From assembly GCA_020631735.1 (NCBI GenBank), contig CM036201.1, positions 73,918,353 through 73,982,352 of the forward strand: DNA of 64,000 nucleotides. The letters run 5' to 3'. The translations under genes were made by a program, and so were the position numbers. Source of the stretch: Saccharum officinarum. Taxonomy: Eukaryota; Streptophyta; Magnoliopsida; Poales; Poaceae. Below are positions 36,651-48,854 of the stretch, piece after piece (position 1 is the first letter of the stretch; each line of letters begins with the position of its first letter). Below the pieces are notes generated by a model that worked only from the letters and a program-made list of their open reading frames with translations, ran no database searches and was not told where the DNA came from.

Positions 36651-37433
36651 CAAGTTAGAGTATGTCAGATGAAACTCGCTTGGCGAGCATTCCCTCATTC
36701 TAGCACTTGTATGCTCCTTCCCTCTCTGAGATAGGTCCACCAACACCATCTTCTGGTTAGCTCCACATTAGGTCCTTCACGTGTTTCAGCTAGCGTACCT
36801 AAATAAGGTGTAACAATGCAGATGTATGAATGCATAGAAGTGCAATAAACAAAGTAATCAAGTAAGCATACCAAGTTCACATAAGCACCTAGAGCTAATT
36901 AACTTAATCCTCATTAAGGCATAACATATAAGAGGGCAAGCACATAAATCAAGAAACAAGTCTCATAAGATCATAGGGTACCAATCCAAGTATCAAGTAG
37001 CGACACCAACACACTTATGTAACTCAAACTATACTTAATAGAAAGGCTCAAATTTGCAATCAGCATGAACAGTCCAGAAATAACATTATTCTAGAAGCTA
37101 CACAATTCTAAATAACATGAAAGTGGATAATCGGGAAAGCTTATGAAATTGTCTACAATTTATTTATAATCACCTAAGCCTAATTCTCCATTTTAATAGG
37201 TCAAAAAGATGAAACTATAGAATCTGGTCTGCCCCAAACAGAGAGCAACCAACTCTGGGATCTGACTTTCAACATCTATAACTCAAAAACTACTTGACCA
37301 AATACCACCAAATTTTAACACAAGCTAGATACATGAATTATATACAACTTTGCTATAGACAAGATGCTCAGAAAACATCATTAACATGGGGTAATTTACA
37401 TTGCCCTCAGAACTGTCCAGAAACTAATAATCG
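36651..37433. repeat. Tandem duplication, copy B (uninterrupted)
   Basis: A 783-bp copy of the split unit. Its centre reads GGTACCAATCCAAGTATC, which is the empty-site version of the Tat insertion point in copy A. Confidence 0.85.
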
Positions 37434-38910
37434 CAAGAAATAATTATCAACATATGTTGCAAACATATAATTAGACAAAAACAACTTTACCAACATTTCA
37501 TACATGACTAATTAACACCATAAAACATAGTGTCCAATGCTAGATAAATTCTTTTAATGCATTTTCTTAATTTATTTAGATAATTAGGTGGAATTATGAA
37601 CACCTACTAAAATTGCACAATAAATTCTACCAAAATTACAGTGGCCCATATATGCTCTCAGTAGTCTACTGTCCAAATTTCAAGCCATTTGTACATGTAT
37701 ATCAACCTCTATAAAAAAGACAAATGGATATTGCAATAAATCATGTGAGAGCAAGATACACTAATAACTCACTCATATAGTAACAAAAATTCATGAAATT
37801 ATTACCACACATCAAACATGACATGAGTAGCATGCCACAAAAATTTCACTTCATTTGGAGCCATACAACTACAGTTATGAAAAAGACAAATGCGACTAGC
37901 ATTGAAAACCTAATCTGAAAAATCTATTTTTACAGCAAAAACATTAAACTAAAATATGACATATTATAGATCTTAGATAATTTCACAAGGATTCCAAAAA
38001 ATCCTCATTTGCTATTTTTGGAGCTTCCTAGCGTGAGATACAAATTTCCAAAGTTTTAGCCAAAATCTGCATAAAAGAAAAAGGAAAAAGGAAAACACTT
38101 TCGCCTCGAGGCCCCTAGGTTTTCGCTGAATCAACCCGAGCTCTGCTTGTACTGTTCATATGAGTCACAGACTTTGCAGTTAGGCCCATGCAAGAACTTT
38201 AATTAAACCAAGCCAGCAGGTCCTAACTGCACTATTCAAATGAGTCTATGGCTTTGCATTTAGCACCCTCACTTATCTTCAATTCATGCCCGCAGGGTCC
38301 CTCCCTTGCTTCCCAATACAGAGAGCAGAGGAGGAGGACTCCGGTCGGCCGCTGGGCTCGGCGAGCCGCTAGTGAGGGCAAGGGCAGTGCGCGGGGCAGT
38401 CGCGGCCACGCCCGCACGCATAGTCGGTAGCAGCTTGGCCAAGCGCAGCCGGTGGCAGCCCGGCCACGCGCGTAGTGGCGGCTGTGGCGGTCGCACGACG
38501 GCGGTGGTGCTGGGAGGCACGGCGGTCGCAGGGGTGGCCACGACGGGGTCATACGAGCAAGGCGGGTCAGGGGCACACTAGTGGAACAGCTCGACTCAGC
38601 CGGAGATGGCCCGAGATGGCGTGGCCACGCACGCCAGTGGCGGTCCGATGGTCGTGGCCGCGAGGTGGCGAGGAACCGACAGTTCCAGGTGGCGCGGACT
38701 CCGGTGCGCACACGAGGGTAAGGGAAGGAAGGAGGCGAAGGTAGGAAAAGAGCTAGGGTAGTCAATTTGGGAGGTAGTATGCTTGGTGGTGGCCGGTCAT
38801 GGAGCGGCACTCCCTGTCCATGGCGGACGGCTGCGGAGCCAGAGGGCGGCAAGGGAGAGCGAGCGGAGGCGAGCACGGAGGAGTGGAGGGGCGAGTGGAG
38901 AGCTCGGTGT
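37434..38910. other. Long-LTR sequence, AT-rich then GC-rich, no gene
   Basis: Part of the Tekay-like LTR. 37434-38100 is AT-rich. 38290-38880 is GC-rich with CGGCCACGCGC-type repeats and overlapping spurious frames (up to 214 codons on minus) without domains. Confidence 0.45.
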
Positions 38911-41115
38911 TGAAGAGTCCCTAGTTTGGTTTTGGCTAATTGATGAAACCTAGGACTAACCTTTGTATCTAAGTGGATGATTTAGATAAAGGTGGTCATT
39001 GCATATGAGACATGACATTGACTCATGTGACCAAGATGATGAAGACCAAGATGAGGCTTGGCTCGATGGACCGGTTGTAAAGGTGAAGGGCAAGTCGAGG
39101 CTTCGAAGCGAAGGACCATGCGATGGTGAAGCTTGAGCAAGACTTAGCGCCGACGGACAAATGCAACGGTGAAGAGCAAGTGAAGTCAAGGTCGATGGAT
39201 CGAGATGGTCTTGTGATGATATGAAGTGGATCATATCATTTGGAGAAACAAAATGGGCTCAAGGCAAAGGTATAACCATAGGGCCATTTTGTTTTACACT
39301 CAAGACACCATAGAGGGTGTGAGTGGTTTAGGATCGATAGCCGAACTATTAAGAGGGGAAGTCTTATCGGTTATTCGATGCACGGGTGCCACTAGGTGAA
39401 TTCTTGAAGTGCATTGCATGTAGGGCCTAGTGAGCTAATTGGAAAACCTTTGAAAATGTTTGAGAAAAAGCTAACACACAAGCACATGGAGATGTACACT
39501 TGATGGTGTTGGCACATTTGCAAAGGTGGCGTTGGTCGCGCTGTGGGTTGCGGGTAGAGAGGGGTTTGGGTTCCTCTCTCCCTCCCGCCGAGCGTGCGAG
39601 CGCGGGATTCAGGCGATTTCGGGGAAATGAAATGCCTATTTTCCACTACGCCGGAAGTTGGAAAAGAAACGGAAGCGAACGGAGGTCACAGAGGTGACCG
39701 GACGCTGCACCGGACGCGGTCTCGGTATGACCGGACGCGTCCGGTCAGTACAGCGCGGTTTCAGGTGCGCGGGCTAGGGTTTGCAACCGGCGCGTCCGGT
39801 CACTCGCGGGACCGGCGCGTCCGGTCAGGTGCCCAGAATGAACTGCGGTTCGCAAGGACGATCGGACGCGGGGCGCGTCCGGTCACACACGATCAGACGC
39901 GTCCGGTCGTCAAAGGAGCTTACTGGACTCCGACCGGACGCTGGCACTGTCGCGTCCGGTCGTTACGAGGGGCGCGTCCGGTCATTGCTTCGCGCGCGCG
40001 GTGCTGAGCGACCGGCGCGTTCGGTCTGTTGAGAGGCACGTCCGGTCATGGGATTTGACCGTTGGCGCAGTGACCGTTGGAGGACCGGACGCGGTTGAGC
40101 GCGTCCGGTCAGTTTCGACCGGCGCGTCCGGTCGTCCCGAAAAAACGGTCAGTGGAGTGGCAACGGCTCTATTTGGATGGGATGCTTATAAATACTCGTT
40201 GGCCGTCCCTTAGGGGGGTCTCTTGGCATTTCTAACACTCTTGTGCATCCTTTGAGCTAGAGCTACTCCTCCCACTCATCTCTCTTGCTTGATTGCAAAT
40301 CAAAAGTGAGATTGAGTGATCCCAAAGTGCATTGCATAGCTTGAGGGCATCTAGTGGCACTTGTGGGTGGTTTAGCCGGTGGATTTCTTGTTACTCTTGG
40401 AGAGTACCGCTCCTAGCCGGCTTGGAGATTGTTGGAGGCGTTGGCAAGAGAAGGTGATTATTCTTGGCCACCTCCAGTTGTTTGTAAGAGGTTCTTGTGC
40501 TTTCCTCGGCGGGACGCCAAAAGCAACTCTATTGGATTGCGCGTGTCATTGAGTTACCTCACTTGAGAGTGGAGTCTTGCGGTGCCTTGCGGGGCGTGCC
40601 TTGAGGGGCAAGTGACTTGAGGGTCACACCGAGGAACCATCTAAGTGTTGGTCGACACAACCGGTGACGTAGCTTGTCGGTGCACAAGTGAACACCGGGT
40701 GAACAAAAATATTGTGTCTCTTGTCTCCCGGTGATTGGTCTACATATTGTGTTGTTGTCAATATTAATTGATTGTATATCATCTTGGTGATTGGCAACAT
40801 CTTCACTCCACCGTCGGTATAAGATTCACAATCCTATCTCTTGCACTTATCCTTACTAGATTATCTTGTGTTGCTCTAGTAGTAGCTTGGCTAGTAGTGT
40901 TGTTAGCTTGTTCTCTAGTGTAAAATTAGTGACATAGCTCTTGTGTGAACTAGAGATCATAATCTACTAGACTTGTGGATAGGAGGCTTGCATCACAACC
41001 TTTGGCTAAGCAAAACTCGCTTTACGCCGTTTGTTATTCTAACAAGTTTGCTTAGTGGTGCTTGTAGAATTTTTATAGGCTATTCACCCCCCCTCTAGCC
41101 ATCTAGGACCTTACA
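38911..41115 (+). mobile_element. SIRE/Maximus-like solo LTR A, 2205 bp
   Basis: Starts TGAAGAGTCCCTAGTTTGG and ends CTAGGACCTTACA. GGTGT is duplicated at 38906-38910 and 41116-41120. The 3' part CTATTCACCCCCCCTCTAGC is the usual end of SIRE-type Ty1/copia LTRs. No internal region follows, so it is a solo LTR. Positions 39690-40140 hold a dense array of GACCGGACGC / GCGTCCGGTC motifs. Same orientation as solo LTR B. Confidence 0.88.
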
Positions 41116-41120
41116 GGTGT

Positions 41121-42747
41121 CCACCTCGAGAAGGTAGGGGCACGACAGGGACACGTGTCGGCAAGGTGGGGGCACGAGCCGGGCATGAAGGCCACGTCCA
41201 GACGCACGTCGCCCATTGAGGCAATAACACAAACAGCTGGCGGGCGTTAGAGTGGACCAGTTGGAACTCCAATTTGGGCCTGATCTGGGCCGATCTGGGT
41301 CTTGGACCTAAAAGCAAAGTTGTAGCCCACACAATGCTCCACATATTCTATTTAAGGTGCATAGTCATTAGGGCCATGGATTGGTGGATAATGAGGCTCC
41401 AAACCAGCATTGTCAATGCATTGTCAAAAATTGATGAACCTTCAAAAATGTTGGCAAAATGGATTCCAACAAGTGCCATCTTCTTGCATGCTCTTCCCCA
41501 ACACATCAGCTCCAACTTTTGTATTTGCCTCAACTTGAGTCGTTTCACAAAATTGGGAGAACGCGGCATGTCAAAATGTCAAGGTCAATTAGTGATAAAA
41601 CAACTTTTTGCTGTTTTGGAAACTATTTTTGAAGGTCCAACTAAGCCCCATTTTGAGTGACACTTGATCCATTGTCTCCATAATGAAAAGTAATACAACT
41701 CATATTAAGGAACCTAATTGATCTACCATATGAAATTGGAAGATAAAATGTCACGAACATGTTGACTTGATGCTGCCGGTTAGGGACTTAAAATAATACA
41801 AGTGTTGGGAAACAACCCTAAATTTGACTTGTGGGCCCTTTTTTGAGCATGTTCCATACATTTTCATGACTTGACCCTTAAACAAAATTTGCCCCTTATA
41901 AAATTCTCTACAACTTTGTAAAAGGGTGCATAGTCACACAAAGCTTCTAGGTCAAACTTTTGAAATGGTCAAACAAAAGGGTTCTAGGGTCCACACATGG
42001 TCAACCATCACTTAGAAGCACATTTAGCCAAAATGATCAACATGAACATTGTTCCATTAAGTGTCCTAAGTGTAGTTAAGGTGTTGTAGAGGCCAAACAT
42101 ACCCACCATGCATAGGTTGCACAAAAGTGTAGCCTCGCATGCACTGAAACATAGAAATCACTATAATTGTTTCATGTGTTTGCTTCATGTGTTTGCTTCA
42201 AGGTACATGCTACTCCTTATAATTGTTTCAAGCTCTGTTTCAATTGTTTCATGTGTTTGCTTCAAGGTACATGCTACACATGTTTCACTAGGTTGTTCCA
42301 CATGTGTCTAAGATGTGTTGCACATGTTGCATTTGTATGTTGCATAAACACTAGTTCCCATGGGATGTAAGGCATGTTTCACTTCTAATCCAAACAAGCA
42401 TATAACTTATCATTTCATGTGACTTTTTGATTCCAAACTTCATGAAACTTTTCTAGGGGTCACTATAGATATAAAGTGATGTGAGACACATGAAATAAGT
42501 GACATCAACACTCACTTGCATTACCAAGCATGAGCATCTACATACACACATTGAAACATAATTAACAAGAGTATGTTGCATATGTTTCAAAGAGATGTTG
42601 TAGATGTTTCAAAGCACATTCTATATAGGCATGTTTCACATGTTGCACTAGTGCATCACATATGTTACATGCTCATATATGAACAAATGATGCTTATGCT
42701 CATGCAATGCAAGTGCCAACTGCAAGCCTAACACCTAGGGTGTTACA
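41121..42747 (-). other. Remaining 5' part of the long LTR
   Basis: AT-rich sequence with short direct repeats such as TTCATGTGTTTGCTTCA (about 42172-42270). It ends GTGTTACA at 42747. No coding sequence. Confidence 0.5.
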
Positions 42748-43230
42748 ACGCCCGCATGACTGGAAGAGGGAGCTAGATCCACCGAGGAGCCACTCGTGTC
42801 AGGTCTGCCACGCTGGTCTGCCCGTGACCGGGGCCATCGATGTCGTTGCACCGCCGTGTCGAGTGTCGCTTGAGCCTCCACGTCGCGGCCCGCTCGTGCT
42901 AAGGCCACGCCGAAGCTAGGCTTGCTCATGCTGAGGCCACACCGAGGCCGCTGTGCCGAGACTCTCACCTGCACCGCAGCTAGAAAGAGATAGAATCAAA
43001 GGAGTAGCGCTAGAGGCACGCAAGAGTGAGAGAAAGCGGAGGCAGGGAGGCAAGAGAGAGAGGAGTAGTGGCTGATATTTTTCAAGGCACACATGTGGAT
43101 GAGAGAGAGAGAGGAATGGGTGACTGACTAATCTTTTCCAATGGGCACTCATGCGGACGGTACCCATAGGCGTGGGTGGGTCCCGTCCTAACGGACGTCC
43201 TCATCCTATCATTAGCGATGTATAATGTGA
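42748..43230. repeat. TTGCAACAT array element (copy 2, right GC-rich part)
   Basis: Continues the DNA element split at 20887. GC-rich then GAGAGAGAG-rich, ending about CCTAACGGACGTCCTCATCC, comparable to the right part of copy 1 (CGCGACGTCCGAACTAAC). Confidence 0.4.
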
Positions 43231-43606
43231 GTATGTGACCTCGTAAATATACGACCATTGTAGTTTCAACCTCATACAATTTAAAGAAAGCTCTCAAGAA
43301 GGCAAATAGATTGAGGGTTTGATGGGTATGGATTCAAAAACCTCAGGTTCTTACCAATCAACTCCTCAAAAATGCATGATAGGGTTGGTGATTTGCCGAT
43401 GGAATAAAATATGTTCAAGGACGTCAAGTCTACCAATGAACTGATTTGATGATGGAGAAAAATATGTTCAAGAACCTCAAGTCTACCAATGAACTCATCA
43501 GAAGCGCGTCATTTGTACTGGTGGTTTGCCGATGGAGAAAATATCTTTAGGGTTTCTGCTCTATATTTTTTAACTCAGCTCCATATTTTTTTTAACTCGG
43601 CTCCAC

Positions 43607-45575
43607 TGAAAGCCCTAGTTTGGTTTTGTATAATTGATGAAACTTAGGGACTAATCATTATGCTAAGTGTGTAGACATGAAATGATAAAGTCTCATACCA
43701 AGTGGTGAAGCCTAGATGATCATGGTGATGATGGTGATGACCACAATGTGATCAAGGGCTTACTTGGAGAGGAGAAGAGGCAAAATCCTATGGAGCTCAA
43801 GGCAAAGGTATAGATAGGATTTGCTTTTGGTGATCAAGACACCATAGAGGGTGTGATCACACTTAGGATCGATAGCCGTACTATAAAGAGAGAAATTTTC
43901 AGGGCTATTGATCACTTAAGTGCCACTAGATGAGGATTCATTTGCATATGCATTTAGATCTAGTGGAGAGCTAACCTAACTCCTTCGAAATGATTGGGAA
44001 AATGCTAACACACATGCACATTGTGATGTACACTTGGTGGTGTTAGCACTTTTATGAAGGCAGTGGAGTTTGAGCGGTAGAGAGGGGTTTGGAGGATTCA
44101 GGCGCTTTTGTGAAAGTGAAACGCCTATTTTCCACTGCGTCAGAGGTGAAGTTTCGAAGGTAAAAGGATCATCGGACGCTTCACCGGACGCTAGCTCTAG
44201 AGTCACCGGATGCGTCCGGTGGCTAATCTTAGGTGTTGTGCAGTTGGGTGGCTGCACCGGCGCGTCCGACGGTCTTGCATCGGACGCTGGCTGAACACTG
44301 TTCAGTGTCCGGTGCCTACTGACGTGGCGCATGACAGAAGAGCTAGAGAGCACAGGACACGATGGCGCATCCGATGGTGCTACGTCGGACGCGTCCGATG
44401 CTCATTTTTGAGCTCGGGGAGCTTACTGGACCGCATTGGACGCGACGTGCGATGCATCCGATGAGGAGCACCAGAGCGTCCGGTGTAAACTTAACTGAAC
44501 GCGTCTTGACCATTGCGAGCGAGATCTGATGAATGACGTTCAACCCTGATGGACACGTGGCTGTCATCCAGGCGTCGGACGCTGCACCCACGCAGAGAAG
44601 GGTTCAGTGCCTAATGGCTCTATTTCATTAGGGGACCCTTATAAATATGTATTGACCGGCTAAGGGTAGTCTCTCTTGGACATTTTGACATCCTAACATC
44701 CTCTTGAGCTGAGCATACTCCCTCTCACTCATCTCCCTTGCTTGATTGACCAATCAAAGTGAGTTTGAGTGATCTCAAGTGCATTTGCTTGTGAGTTTGC
44801 ATCTAGTTGGCACTTGGGTGAGCATTGGCTGCGGGATTCTTGTTACTCTTGGTGGTTGCCGCCACCTAGACGGCTTGGAGGCAGCGGAGGAGTTGTGGCA
44901 AGAGTGGTGCTTGTTCTTGGCCACCTCCCGGTGATTTGTGAGGGGTGTTGTGCCTTCCCTGGTGGAGCGCCAAAGGCAACTCTAGTGAATTACTTGTGTC
45001 ATTGAGTTACCTCACTTGCGGTAGGTTCTTGCGGTGATCTTGGGGAGCTTGGCTTTGGATTGCCAATTAGCCGCCGAACCACGAAGTGGTGGTCGACACA
45101 ACGGGTACGTAGCGTGCCGGCAAGCACGTGAACCTCGGGAGAAAAATTGTGTATCACCTTTGTGATTGATTTCTTGGATTTCTCTCGGTGATTGGTCTTC
45201 ATATTATTGTGATTGGTTCATTCCTTGACACGGCGGTATAAAGATCACATACCTCTCCTTTACACTCCGCAAACTAGTTGCAACAAGCTCTTTAGTGTAA
45301 TTAGTTTTGAGAGCTTGTATTATCTTTTCTAGTGTAACTTATCACCTAGTTGAGCTCTCTAGTGTAGCTAGCTTGTGAGAGCTCATAGTGACTTAGCCCT
45401 TGTTTGTTATAGTGATTATAGCTACTAGAATTATTGGATAGGTGGCTTGCAACCCTTGTAAAGCTAGAGCAAAATCGCATTTCGCCATTTCTAATACTAA
45501 CCTTTTGCTCTAGTAAGTTTGTAGAATTTTTCAATAGGATATTCACCCCCCCTCTAGCCATATTAGGATCTTTCA
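43607..45575 (+). mobile_element. SIRE/Maximus-like solo LTR B, 1969 bp
   Basis: Starts TGAAAGCCCTAGTTTGG and ends TAGGATCTTTCA, with TCCAC duplicated at 43602-43606 and 45576-45580. It shares with LTR A CACCATAGAGGGTGTGA, AGGATCGATAGCCG and the CACCCCCCCTCTAGCCAT end, but its CGGACGCGTCCG array is more eroded. Independent insertion 2.5 kb from LTR A. Confidence 0.88.
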
Positions 45576-45580
45576 TCCAC

Positions 45581-46013
45581 CGAACTCCACCACCATATAT
45601 AGTGCAGCTCTACTCTGAAGAAGCTGGCTTGCAGCTCCACTCTAGAGCAGGTACAACTATTTGTCATACAAATTATTAGCTCGAGTTCTAGAAATGGAAA
45701 GTGTTCTGGACGTTGCCCCGCCGCCGGCACCACCCAACCAGCCTCACCCATTGCTAGGCGGGCAGCACTGTCCCACACTCCACAGCCGTTTTGACCATCA
45801 TCATCGCCAGTCCGGCATCCTCCCCGGAAGCTCCCTTCTAAACACAAAGAGCATGGAAACCTCCCGAAACCCCAAACCCCAACACCACGGCCTGCTTCAT
45901 CTAGATATCCGGTCGCAACGACAGGTGAGTTAGGCCTGTTCCACTACTAGTTGAAGCCGTAGCTTTCAGCCATCAAATGGTAACATAATATCAGCAACAT
46001 ACATCTGCACTGT
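45581..46013. other. Intergenic spacer, no gene seen
   Basis: Mixed composition. The plus frame at 45661 is Pro/His-rich and not domain-like. Confidence 0.35.
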
Positions 46014-46944
46014 AACAAGCAGCCGAACTGGCCACTGTTAGATCAATTGGACACATAGGTGTAGATCATGGTGGGTACATCACTTTAATTCAGGATAAAC
46101 ATGAGGGAAACATCTTAGAGAGGGAGAGTAGGAAAGGGTATGGACCATACCTTCGGGCTTGAGGGTGGTGGAGCTCGTCGCTGTCGGTGGTGAGGTTGCA
46201 GTGGCGTCCCAGCGGAGGTGTAGGCGTCGATCGACGCAGTGGAGTGGCAGAGCTTGGTGACGGAGCGCAGACGCTGGTGGTACTTCTTGCCGCTTCAGCG
46301 CCTCCCTATAGATCGGTGTAGGGACTAGGTGGGGTGTCTAGCGGTGGCAGTGAACTTCGTAACCCTAGCCACTGCCCCCTACCTCCTATTTATGGCACTG
46401 GGCGACGGGGGGCCACCAGCCACGTCATTGGGCTGGGCATCCCCGATCAGGACGCGAGATCAATGCCCAGAGATGGCCATTGGGCCAAGTCCGGTGAAGA
46501 TCAACCTAACATTCTCCCCATTGATCTCAACTTAACTTTAAACTTTAGACTTTACTTCACACTTATTTCTTTTACAATTCCATCACAGATCAGTGCATAG
46601 AGCGTGCCTCATCGTCACGGTTAGTCGCCGATAGATTTAACAGCTACAATACACATCTCTGATCTGAAATAGATTCTTTAACTTTGGGCCCTTTTATTGT
46701 CCGAAAATCATAGGTTTTCCCATAAACCCATGTCGACTGTGTGTTCTCTGAATGCACTGGGTGGGAAGCCTTTGGTAAGCGGATCCGTAAGCACTTGTTT
46801 GTTACTTATATGTTCAATACTTTTAATATGATTGGTTGATAGAAGAAACAATGTGCTTTGGTTTTTCTCTCTCCTATATCCTATGGGATCTTTGCTTATT
46901 ACCGTGAGTTCCACAGTCCATGGTGAGCAATTTAATTTCCTCAA
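46014..46944 (-). mobile_element. Truncated Ty1/copia element: RNase H end and 3' LTR
   Basis: On minus, 46850-46710 encodes the copia RNase H tail (HIKSIEHISNKQVLTDPLTKG, then FREHTVDMGLWENL). It is followed by a purine tract ATGGGGAGAA and an LTR starting TGTTAGG at 46511. The LTR probably ends near 46014 (GCTTGTTACA on minus). Upstream pol and the 5' LTR are missing. Confidence 0.65.
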
Positions 46945-47035
46945 GAATTGTGAAGAGAGCTATTGCCGCGTGTATCCAACAAATAATTTCCTCAAGAATT
47001 GTGAAGAGAGCTATTGCCGCGTGTATCCAACAAAC
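46934..47035. repeat. 51-bp tandem duplication
   Basis: Two identical units starting AATTTCCTCAAGAATTGTGA at 46934 and 46985. Confidence 0.95.
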
Positions 47036-48006
47036 TTATGGGAAGAGCTTTGATTCATCTATCTACTTCATATCCAACAAACCCGCACAAAACAATTGGT
47101 AGGAAATAATTTTTTTGGCACTAAAACTCTTCCTCAAGTGGAAAAAACCAATTGGGGTCAACAGTGGTTCCTGTGCAAGTATACCTTGTCTACCTCTGCA
47201 CCTTATTAACAGCCGTGGCGAAGCTGAATCGAGTGGAGACCTGCATTCTCTTAAATTGGAAAAAAGAACATTTCATCATCGAACGAGTATAAGCCTATAA
47301 GGGTATGCAAGGCAGATTTCTAGCGCTATCCCAACACAATTTTCATCTATACAGAGAAGAGGCATCAACTGTGTGATACTGCTTAAAACTATTTAAGATA
47401 AATGTCTGATTTTGCAATCGCTTGAGAAAGTAGTAATAGTGCACTGTCGTCTGAGTAAAACTAAAAAAATTATAAAGAAATTACCTTCAAGCTGCATCAT
47501 AAAACTTTTGTGATGCTAGGTTTATGGACATAAAACTTTAGATTTGCTAATAGTCAACCGGTTGTTTTAGGGGATTATGCAACCGGATTATGCACCGTTA
47601 GATTTTGTATGTGAGCGGCCAGATCGTCGAGGCAGGACGCACGTCGCAGTCGCAGCCGTATCGAATCCGGGCTCCTGGCGCATCTACGGCCGCTTTGCCC
47701 AGGCGTGGCTGTGGGCGAGCGAGAGCCGTGAGGCGGCAGCGCGCGGCACTGAACGGTTCAACCTTCAATTCAATTCAACCCAACGGCCAAGGCTGGCCTC
47801 CGATCCATAGCCAGAATCAATTTGTATTTTTCTGAAATTTGTGCATAATTTGTGATCAATTTGATGACATTTGTGAACAATTTGACATATATTTCTCTGA
47901 TGTCTGGAATCCACAGAAATAATTTATATTTTTTTTGAAAAAATTGGCATATATTTGTGTTATTCGCAAATTACATCACCCTGTCCAACAAATTACATTG
48001 AAGCGA
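47036..48006. other. Intergenic spacer, no gene seen
   Basis: Ordinary AT-rich DNA with a GC-rich island at about 47610-47800 whose two overlapping frames have no recognisable domain. Confidence 0.35.
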
Positions 48007-48015
48007 TCATTGTAA

Positions 48016-48845
48016 GGAAAAAGTCTATTTTTGGCCATCAAACTTTTAGTGAAGTCCAAGAATGACCATCAAACTCCAAAACCATGTATTTTTGGCCATC
48101 CAACTCTTAAAACCATTCATGTTTGACCATCAAGGCAGTTTGGTGGGTAGTTTCGCTGATCTGGACGCCATGTAGCGGTGGGGCCTAGTTGTCAGCCCTC
48201 TTCTCTCTCCATATCTGACAACCGAATCCTGCAGCACCATCCACTACCAGGTGGGCTCCATTTGTCATCTTCATCTTCCAGCTCATGGCCAGTGCCCCAT
48301 GGTTGCTACTCTTTCGATCCCGTGGGCAAGAGGACGGAGCATGGAGCAGCACGCACAATTAGAAGTGGAGGCTTGGCACGGGCGTGAGGCAAGAGCACTT
48401 ATGGCAGAGGCGTGCAAGCAGCCGCTCTACAGTTGCCTCACCGGCGCGCGCGTGCAACTCGTCGCGGCCTTGCGGGCGCACGCGCGCGAGAGAGCAGCTC
48501 TGCCGTGGCCCCGCTGGCGCGCGTGCAGCCCGTCGTGGCCTAGCGGGCGCGCGCGAGAGCAGCTCCGCGGCGGCCTCGCTGGTGCGCGCGTGCAGCTCGC
48601 TGTGGCCTGCGGCGATGCGGGGGCGTGTGTGCGAGCAGTAGCTCCGCGGCCTGGCCGACGCGCATGCGAGGAGCGGCACCGCGGCCTCGCCACCACCTGG
48701 TGTCCACGTCAGCGAACCACCCACCAAAAATTGTCCGATGGTCGAATGGTTTTAAGAGTTGAATGGCCAGAGATACATGGTTTTAGAGTTCGATGGTTAT
48801 TCTTGGACTTCGCCAAAAGTTTGATGGCCAAAAATAGACTTTTTC
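48016..48845. mobile_element. Non-autonomous MULE, 830 bp, long TIRs
   Basis: Inverted ends of about 160 bp begin GAAAAAGTCTATTTTTGGCC on both sides. A perfect 9-bp duplication TCATTGTAA (48007-48015, 48846-48854) is diagnostic of Mutator-like elements. The interior (48340-48680) is GC-rich and internally repetitive, with CGCGCGAGAGAGCAGCTC-type units of about 60 bp. No transposase. Confidence 0.88.
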
Positions 48846-48854
48846 TCATTGTAA

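Larger units (their letters stand above)
20888..42747 (-). mobile_element. Long LTR (Tekay/Retrosor6-like), interrupted; solo LTR or LARD
   Basis: Read on minus, the unit starts TGTAACACCCTAGGTGTTAG (from 42747) and ends GGTTCCGTGACA (at 20888), a typical terminal pair for plant long-LTR chromoviruses. Flanks GCGCC (20883-20887) and ACGCC (42748-42752) differ at one base and are probably the target duplication. Removing the Tat element (22783-36203) and the solo LTR with its duplication (38911-41120) leaves about 6.2 kb, of which 783 bp is a tandem duplication. I find no second LTR and no gag or pol between the ends, so this is a very long solo LTR or a non-coding derivative. The 38.2-38.9 kb part is GC-rich. 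Lineage is inferred from end sequences and length only. Confidence 0.55.

Noticed and set aside
42108..42640. A further copy of the TTGCAACAT family
   Set aside because: It shares GTTTCA/TTGCA words, but it lies inside the long LTR and repeats a different unit (TTCATGTGTTTGCTTCAAGG), so I keep it apart.
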